Of a stretch of DNA of 64,000 nucleotides, positions 59,009-64,000 are shown in pieces. The stretch is from positions 1 to 64,000 of the forward strand of contig JAJCYP010000070.1 of assembly GCA_029262855.1 (NCBI GenBank), written 5' to 3'. Position 1 is the stretch's first letter; each line of letters starts with the position of its first letter. The stretch is from Bacteroidota bacterium. GTDB lineage: Bacteria; Bacteroidota; Rhodothermia; Rhodothermales; UBA10348. Both the position numbers and the translations under genes were made by a program. A model generated the notes under the pieces. It was not told the DNA's origin. It saw nothing but the letters and a program-made list of their open reading frames with translations, and made no database searches.

Positions 59009-61045
59009 ATGACAGATCAGCACCGAGACGGACACGACCAGCACGCCGGGCATGATGAGCCCACAGGCCGCGACAAGCACGCCGGGCATGCGAACCACCA
59101 CGAGCACATGGTGGCGGACTTCCGGAAACGCTTCTGGGTATCGCTGATCCTGACGGTTCCCATCCTCGTGTTGGCTCCCATGATCCAGACATTCCTAGGC
59201 TTGGGTGATTCCATCCGGTTTGCAGGAGACACATGGCTGCTTTGGGCCTTCTCGAGTACCGTCTTCTTCTACGGCGGCTGGCCCTTTCTGAAGGGGCTGT
59301 TCAACGAGATGAAGGGTGCGAAACCGGGGATGATGACCCTCATCGCCATCGCGATTACCACGGCCTACGTCTACAGTACGGCCGTCGTGTTTGGTCTCGA
59401 GGGCAAGATGTTCTTCTGGGAGCTGGCCACACTGATTGACGTGATGCTGGTTGGCCACTGGATTGAAATGCGGTCCGTAATGGGCGCCTCCAGAGCCCTG
59501 GAAGAGTTGGCTCGGCTGATGCCATCGGAAGCTCATCGGATTGGAGAGGATGGCCAGATTATGGACATCCCGCTCGGCGAGCTGCGGGAGGATGACCGCA
59601 TTTTGATCAAGCCGGGAGAAAAGGTACCGGCCGATAGCGACGTCATCGACGGACATTCCTCCGTAAATGAGGCGATGCTCACAGGTGAGTCTGTTCCGGT
59701 TTCCAAGGCGGCGGGAGACACGGTGATCGGGGGCTCGATCAACGGTGAGGGCGCCCTGACTGTGGTCGTCCGAAAAACGGGTGCCGACAGCTTTCTGTCC
59801 CAGGTGATAACCCTGGTGAAAGAAGCCCAGGAGAGCAAATCGAAGACTCAGGACCTGGCCAACCGGGCGGCTGTGTGGCTGACCATTGTAGCCCTCGGCG
59901 GTGGCGCGGTCACCCTGTTCGTCTGGCTGATGGTGATGGGAGCAGACTTCGCTTTTGCGCTCGAAAGGACGGTCACGGTGATGGTCATCGCCTGTCCACA
60001 CGCGCTTGGCCTGGCTGTCCCCCTGGTTGTCGCCGTCTCGACGGCACTGGCGGCGGGCAATGGTCTCCTGATTCGTGACCGCACCGCCTTTGAGGCTGCC
60101 CGCAACCTCAACGCCATCCTGTTTGACAAGACCGGGACCCTCACGGAGGGACGATTCGGTGTCACCGATACCCTGGTGTTCGGCACCGACTTCCACCCCG
60201 AGCGGATCGTTGAGTTGGCCGCAGCTGTTGAGGCGCACTCCGAGCATCCCATCGCGCAGGGTGTGGTCCAGGCGGTCAACACACCACTGCCGGTTGGCGA
60301 TTTCCAGGCCATTCCGGGCAAGGGCGCCGAGGGAACGGTGGATGGCCATCGCGTCCAGGTTGTCAGCCCTGGCTACGTTCGGGGGCTCGGACATGAAATC
60401 ACTGACCCGAGATTCGAGGAACTGTCCGGCCAGGGAAAAACGGTCGTTTTTGTCCTGGTTGACGGTGCTGTGGTGGGAGCGCTGGCGCTCGCCGACGTTA
60501 TCCGGCCAGAGTCCAAGGAGGCGCTTGCCGAATTGAAGGCGATGGGAATCAAGACCATGATGCTGACCGGTGACAATGCAAAGGTCGCGAAATGGGTATC
60601 CGATGAGATTGGGCTCGACGAGTACTTCGCAGAGGTCCTCCCCAACGAGAAGTCGGCCAAGGTCAAGGAAATTCAGAGCCGCGGACTTACGGTTGCAATG
60701 ACAGGGGATGGCGTCAACGACGCCCCGGCACTTGCTCAGGCCGATGTGGGCATCGCCATCGGTGCGGGCACCGACGTGGCCGTTGAAACGGCTGACATTG
60801 TTCTGGTGCGCAGCAGTCCCAAGGATGTCGCAGCGATTGTCAGACTCTCCAAGGCGACGTACAGAAAAATGGTTCAAAACCTCTGGTGGGCGGCTGGCTA
60901 CAACATCCTCGCCATCCCGGTGGCCGCCGGCGTTCTGTACTCCTACGGAATCTTGCTGGGCCCCGCGGCAGGAGCCGCTTTGATGTCGGTCAGCACGGTC
61001 GTGGTGGCTGTGAATGCCCGCATGCTCCGGCTGGACCGGGAGTAA
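59009..61045 (+). CDS. copB: CopB-type copper/silver-exporting P1B ATPase
   Basis: 678 residues from ATG 59009; the earlier ATG at 58946 lies almost on the predicted promoter. The first 35 residues are His/Asp-rich (HDQHAGH, DKHAGHANHHEH). P-type ATPase marks: TGESVPVSK (near 224), the metal-site CPH (329-331) in VIACPHALGLAVPLV, phosphorylated D373 in DKTGTLTEG, and GDGVNDAPALAQADVGIAIG. CPH with a His-rich N-terminus is the CopB (P1B-3-like) class, as opposed to CPC in CopA. It should export copper or silver across the inner membrane, complementing the Cus pump. No MBD of the CxxC type is present. Confidence 0.95.
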   Translation: MTDQHRDGHDQHAGHDEPTGRDKHAGHANHHEHMVADFRKRFWVSLILTVPILVLAPMIQTFLGLGDSIRFAGDTWLLWAFSSTVFFYGGWPFLKGLFNEMKGAKPGMMTLIAIAITTAYVYSTAVVFGLEGKMFFWELATLIDVMLVGHWIEMRSVMGASRALEELARLMPSEAHRIGEDGQIMDIPLGELREDDRILIKPGEKVPADSDVIDGHSSVNEAMLTGESVPVSKAAGDTVIGGSINGEGALTVVVRKTGADSFLSQVITLVKEAQESKSKTQDLANRAAVWLTIVALGGGAVTLFVWLMVMGADFAFALERTVTVMVIACPHALGLAVPLVVAVSTALAAGNGLLIRDRTAFEAARNLNAILFDKTGTLTEGRFGVTDTLVFGTDFHPERIVELAAAVEAHSEHPIAQGVVQAVNTPLPVGDFQAIPGKGAEGTVDGHRVQVVSPGYVRGLGHEITDPRFEELSGQGKTVVFVLVDGAVVGALALADVIRPESKEALAELKAMGIKTMMLTGDNAKVAKWVSDEIGLDEYFAEVLPNEKSAKVKEIQSRGLTVAMTGDGVNDAPALAQADVGIAIGAGTDVAVETADIVLVRSSPKDVAAIVRLSKATYRKMVQNLWWAAGYNILAIPVAAGVLYSYGILLGPAAGAALMSVSTVVVAVNARMLRLDRE

Positions 61046-61047
61046 AC

Positions 61048-61848
61048 GTGAACTCGCCCTCCGCCAGTTTGCCGAGAAATGCTGTCGGCTCGATCAAGGC
61101 CGCGGCGGTCGGCGGGCTGCTGGGACTGCTTGTGCTCCACCCGTTTTCAATGGTGGTCCACTTTTTCCAGTTCACCCCGACAGCAACCGTAGACTTGGGT
61201 GCCCTTGCCAGTGGCCTGGCGGCCTCCGCGGGCCCGGCCATGATTCTCATGACGGTGGCCTACACCGGTCTCGGGGCCCTGGCAGGAGTGCTCTACGCGA
61301 GATATGGCGCCGCCGTGCGAAGCAGTCGAGCCCTTCGGGAATCGCAGCGAAAAGCCATCGCCCGAAACCTGCCCCGGCTTATCGAGGGAGGAGAGAACGG
61401 CGAACTGGAGTTCAAGTCGTCGCTTCGTTGGGACCGCAAGCTCGACGGATTGAACAAGGGCCTCGAAGCTTCAGTGGTGAAGACAATGGCAGGGTTTATG
61501 AATGCAGACGGAGGCATCCTGCTGCTCGGTATTGCCGATAGCGGAGAGGTCACCGGACTGGAGGCTGACTATGCGACGCTCAGGCAGCAGGATGCCGATG
61601 GCCTACATCAGCATCTTATGCATCTCGTTGCGTCCCGCCTGGGGGCTGATCTCTGCCTGTGGGTGGACGTGGTTATTGAGCCCATGAACGGACACGACAT
61701 CGGGATCGTCTCGGTCCTGCCCTCCCATCGGCCAGCCTATGTCGAACGCGGGACGGTCCGGGATTACTTCGTCCGCACCGGAAACAGTACCCGCGCCCTG
61801 AATACCGAGGAGGCCGTCGCGCACATTCGCCATCGTTTTCCCTCGTAG
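61048..61848 (+). CDS. Membrane-anchored AlbA_2 (Schlafen-like) domain protein
   Basis: 266 residues from GTG 61048, two bases after the copB stop, so co-transcribed with it. Two N-terminal membrane helices (about 14-38 and 58-83; GGLLGLLVLHPFSMVVHFF, GPAMILMTVAYTGLGALAGVLY) precede a cytosolic AlbA_2/Schlafen-type domain: LIEGGENGELEFKSSLRWDRK, FMNADGGILLLGIADSGEVTGLEADY and GTVRDYFVRTGNSTRALNTEEA. AlbA_2 domains occur in putative nucleic-acid-binding or nuclease proteins and regulators. A membrane-tethered form coupled to a copper ATPase is unusual; function unknown. Confidence 0.82.
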   Translation: MNSPSASLPRNAVGSIKAAAVGGLLGLLVLHPFSMVVHFFQFTPTATVDLGALASGLAASAGPAMILMTVAYTGLGALAGVLYARYGAAVRSSRALRESQRKAIARNLPRLIEGGENGELEFKSSLRWDRKLDGLNKGLEASVVKTMAGFMNADGGILLLGIADSGEVTGLEADYATLRQQDADGLHQHLMHLVASRLGADLCLWVDVVIEPMNGHDIGIVSVLPSHRPAYVERGTVRDYFVRTGNSTRALNTEEAVAHIRHRFPS

Positions 61849-61874
61849 CACCGCGATCAATGAGGGCTGGTCGG

Positions 61875-63101
61875 TCAGAACGCGTAGGAGACCCGGGCCT
61901 GAATGCGGTCATTGTCGGCGAACATGCCGAAGAACGAGTCGCCAGGACCACCCAGGATATCCGCACTCAGATGGAGTGCCAAACCGTCTGACGGGTTCAG
62001 TTTAACCGATGGCCTGACCAGCCACCCCCCGTCATACAGGTTCCCGGCAGCCTCCAGCGCGAGAGTTTTGAATGACCCCAGGTGAAATTCGGCACGGCCC
62101 AGTACAGACCTTCGGAGAAGGTGGTTCAAATCGGTCACACGGTAGGTCGGCGCTCCTCCAGAAACGGCAATCTCTTGACTCCACTCCAGTGTCAGGAAAA
62201 GAGAATTTTCTGCTTCAGATCGAAAGAACCGATCGCCGCCGACCACGAAGTGAACATAGGGGTCGTCCACCCAGGGGTCTGAGCCGTCCGGGTCATCGGT
62301 GAGGAAATAGGCCGCTTCCCCCCGGACCATGAACGGCCCCGCAGGACGGGCCAACTCCAATCCAAGTGCCCTTCTGCTCTGGAATTGATACTGCAGTCGA
62401 AGTGTGGCAGGGTCGGCTCCGGCGGCTACCGGTCGAACGTACGGAAGATCATCAAGCCCATCGAACCAGCTGACTGCGAGATCTGCGCCCCCAACCTGGC
62501 CGACGAGACGAGCTGCGTATTGCATCCGCCGCGGATTGCCGGGTGGCTCGGGAATTGCCGGAACCGTTGGAAACCACCTCGAGTCAGCGTCAGGCAGAAG
62601 GCTACCCTCGAAGCCGGGGGCCAGCACAAGCTGCAGGGTCCACATCTCTCCGTACCAATCGGCCCTGAATGCGTTTAGCGCGAGTCTCTCGCCTTCGTAG
62701 TCCAGCGGATCGCTGTAATCCCAGGCAGAGAGGTTGTCCGTAGGATTGAATCCGTCTGCCATTCCCCAGGCGATCATCTGCCGCCCCAGTCTCAGGTCCA
62801 GAGATTCGAGTTGCGACTGGATGTACGCCTCTTTCAGAAACGTCCTTGTTCGACTCGCATCCGCTTGATCGTATCGAAACTCGAGAGAGCCACGAATGCC
62901 GTGGGGGGACTCGGTTTCGAGACGCAGCTCAGTCAGCAGTCGAACCTGATTTCTGGCATTCACACGACCGTCGATCGCCTGTCTGAGGTACACCAGATTG
63001 TCGGTCTCCAGCATTCCGCTCAGAACTGGCTGTGAGTTTGCCAGTCCGGGAATCAGGTGGAGACAGATCAGCGGAATCAGGGCCTTCGGCAACGCGTTCA
63101 A
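61875..63101 (-). CDS. Outer-membrane beta-barrel protein (DUF1302/alginate-export-like)
   Basis: 408 residues from TTG 63101, whose TTGA overlaps the stop of the LolA-like gene; this start yields a signal peptide (LPKALIPLICLHLIPGLANSQ). No ATG gives one. The mature protein is a series of amphipathic beta strands (RNQVRLLTELRLETES, GIRGSLEFRYDQADAS, SLDLRLGRQMIAWGMADGFNPTDNLSAWDY) and ends in a C-terminal aromatic, VSYAF, as in outer-membrane porins. The RQMIAWG ... NPTDNL part resembles DUF1302-type barrels that pair with DUF1329/LolA-like proteins and MMPL transporters. Confidence 0.75.
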   Translation of the reverse strand: MNALPKALIPLICLHLIPGLANSQPVLSGMLETDNLVYLRQAIDGRVNARNQVRLLTELRLETESPHGIRGSLEFRYDQADASRTRTFLKEAYIQSQLESLDLRLGRQMIAWGMADGFNPTDNLSAWDYSDPLDYEGERLALNAFRADWYGEMWTLQLVLAPGFEGSLLPDADSRWFPTVPAIPEPPGNPRRMQYAARLVGQVGGADLAVSWFDGLDDLPYVRPVAAGADPATLRLQYQFQSRRALGLELARPAGPFMVRGEAAYFLTDDPDGSDPWVDDPYVHFVVGGDRFFRSEAENSLFLTLEWSQEIAVSGGAPTYRVTDLNHLLRRSVLGRAEFHLGSFKTLALEAAGNLYDGGWLVRPSVKLNPSDGLALHLSADILGGPGDSFFGMFADNDRIQARVSYAF

Positions 63102-63877
63102 CCCCCACGCTCCAACGACCGCTTGGTGAACTGTGCGGAGTCGAGCCCGGTGTCCAGGAGATACGAGGTGATTTCCAGAACCGTTCGGGTCCCCTCCCCG
63201 GGACTCTCCATTTTCAATACATGGGCCCTCCACTTCGTGGAACCCGGGGGCTGCCGCACATCGGATGCCGAGTAGCTCTTGACCACAAGATCATCCTGAT
63301 CATGGAATTCTGCGCGCAGCAGGACCGACTCTGCCTTGGAGATCCACAGGCGACGCCGAGAATACGGATCGTCCAATGATTCCCCTGGTCGCGCGTCGAC
63401 GACCCAGACAGCAGAACTGTCAAGCATGGTCTCCTCTACCAGGGCATAGCTGTATTCGTCAACTCGCTCCGGCTCCAGGTCCCTGAAGGAAAAATCCGTC
63501 CCGACAAAACGATCATTCCGACCGGTGCCCGCAATACGCCGTGTCCGCTTGAGGGCCGGCAGGTACAACCACGCTTCACGCACTGCTCCATTTTGCAGCG
63601 AGAGAAACCCGGTGCCGCGGATGTCTGCCGGAGCCGTGAATCTGATCAACTGCTGGCGCTCGCCCTCTTGGGCCGTCCTGGACCAAAGAGTCAGCGTTCG
63701 AAATCTCGAACGCCCTCTGGAGTCGACCACCTCCATACGCACTTCTGCCGTTGCGTCACCATCTCTGTCCTGGGTCACCATTCCGGCGACTATGGACCGC
63801 GCGTCCTGTCTCGCGGTAGTGAGTTGGCCTGAGCCAGCGATTAGCAAACCCAGCAGAGTCAAAAAGGTTGATCTCAT
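63098..63877 (-). CDS. LolA-like outer-membrane lipoprotein-sorting family protein
   Basis: 259 residues from ATG 63877, overlapping the transporter stop by one base. A signal peptide (STFLTLLGLLIAGSG) precedes a LolA/LolB-like half-barrel: AEVRMEVVDSRGRSRFRTLTLWSR, LIRFTAPADIRGTGFLSLQNG, EAWLYLPALKRTRRIAGTGRNDRFVGTDFSFRDLEPERVDEYSY, and ESLDDPYSRRRLWISKAESVLLRAEFHDQ. Such proteins, found with MMPL-type RND transporters, likely carry a lipid between transporter and outer membrane. The cargo is unknown. Confidence 0.87.
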   Translation of the reverse strand: MRSTFLTLLGLLIAGSGQLTTARQDARSIVAGMVTQDRDGDATAEVRMEVVDSRGRSRFRTLTLWSRTAQEGERQQLIRFTAPADIRGTGFLSLQNGAVREAWLYLPALKRTRRIAGTGRNDRFVGTDFSFRDLEPERVDEYSYALVEETMLDSSAVWVVDARPGESLDDPYSRRRLWISKAESVLLRAEFHDQDDLVVKSYSASDVRQPPGSTKWRAHVLKMESPGEGTRTVLEITSYLLDTGLDSAQFTKRSLERGG

Positions 63878-64000
63878 CAGTCTCGAGGAAGTAACGCGGG
63901 GAGCACCGTGAGGGTCAGAACCGCGGCCAGAACCATGGTTGACCCAACCACCCATCCGATGTGGATCAGTGGCCAGAAACTCGAAAACAGCAACACCGAG
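63877..64000 (-). CDS. MMPL/RND family transporter, C-terminal fragment
   Basis: The minus-strand frame enters from the right edge and stops at TGA 63879-63877. Forty residues are visible: FSSFWPLIHIGWVVGSTMVL then AAVLTLTVLPALLPRD, the last membrane helices of an RND/MMPL-type exporter. The stop overlaps the LolA-like start (TGATG). Most of the gene is outside the window, so the substrate class cannot be judged. Confidence 0.75.
   Translation of the reverse strand, partial: SVLLFSSFWPLIHIGWVVGSTMVLAAVLTLTVLPALLPRD

Noticed and set aside
59195-60877. Minus-strand open frame (560 codons) opposite copB
   Set aside because: It is antisense to a gene with all P-type ATPase motifs; no recognisable protein features and no ribosome binding site.

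Overview
The window looks like chromosome from a GC-rich (about 60% or a little more, judged by eye), aerobic, heterotrophic member of the Rhodothermota/Bacteroidota lineage. Three secreted proteins end in type IX secretion (T9SS) sorting domains of the YPNPFNP type. Several proteins carry twin-arginine or lipoprotein signals. Many starts lack an obvious Shine-Dalgarno sequence, as is usual in this group. No rRNA, tRNA, CRISPR array or insertion sequence was seen.

Bases 1-13.9 kb: the end of a GH20 hexosaminidase meets a minus-strand set (APH-M23-aminotransferase fusion, FGE-like lipoprotein, Tat-exported Gfo/Idh oxidoreductase, ApbE flavinyltransferase, Tat-exported hydroxypyruvate-isomerase-like protein). 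Divergent from it is a large secreted di-haem peroxidase/DUF11/BNR/T9SS protein, followed by the ergothioneine pair egtB-egtD. Bases 13.9-16.06 kb are a more AT-rich patch with a T9SS-type endonuclease I and a 5'-truncated FnIII/T9SS gene remnant.

Bases 16-36.5 kb are mostly lipid and acyl-CoA metabolism. One operon holds acyl-CoA carboxylase beta subunit, acyl-CoA ligase and hotdog thioesterase. After a CsbD-like gene, a beta-lactamase-fold hydrolase and an unknown protein comes a beta-oxidation operon read tetR-fadD-fadN-fadA-fadE, with an inverted repeat just upstream of tetR. Next is an ECF sigma / HEAT-repeat anti-sigma / DUF4097 group, a NAGPA-domain lipoprotein and peptidase T.

Bases 36.5-47.7 kb hold the transcription/translation core rplK-rplA-rplJ-rplL-rpoB-rpoC on the minus strand, closed by a clear terminator. 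Between this and pepT lie a 26-bp perfect inverted repeat and a 37-residue membrane microprotein. The usual secE-nusG genes are not upstream of rplK; a metal-efflux locus abuts it instead.

Bases 47.8-64 kb form a copper/silver handling island: cusCBA plus a Met/Asp/His-repeat lipoprotein, a divergent two-component system, and a divergent pair of units. On the minus side are a PII-like protein, YHS protein, 7Fe ferredoxin, a His-tailed 46-residue membrane protein, a DUF5676-like protein and a patatin. On the plus side are a CopB-type ATPase and a membrane-anchored AlbA_2 protein. A four-box direct-repeat element with 29 of 40 identical bases lies upstream of both cusC and copB, which suggests one regulon under the local response regulator. 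The window ends in an MMPL transporter / LolA-like / outer-membrane barrel set.
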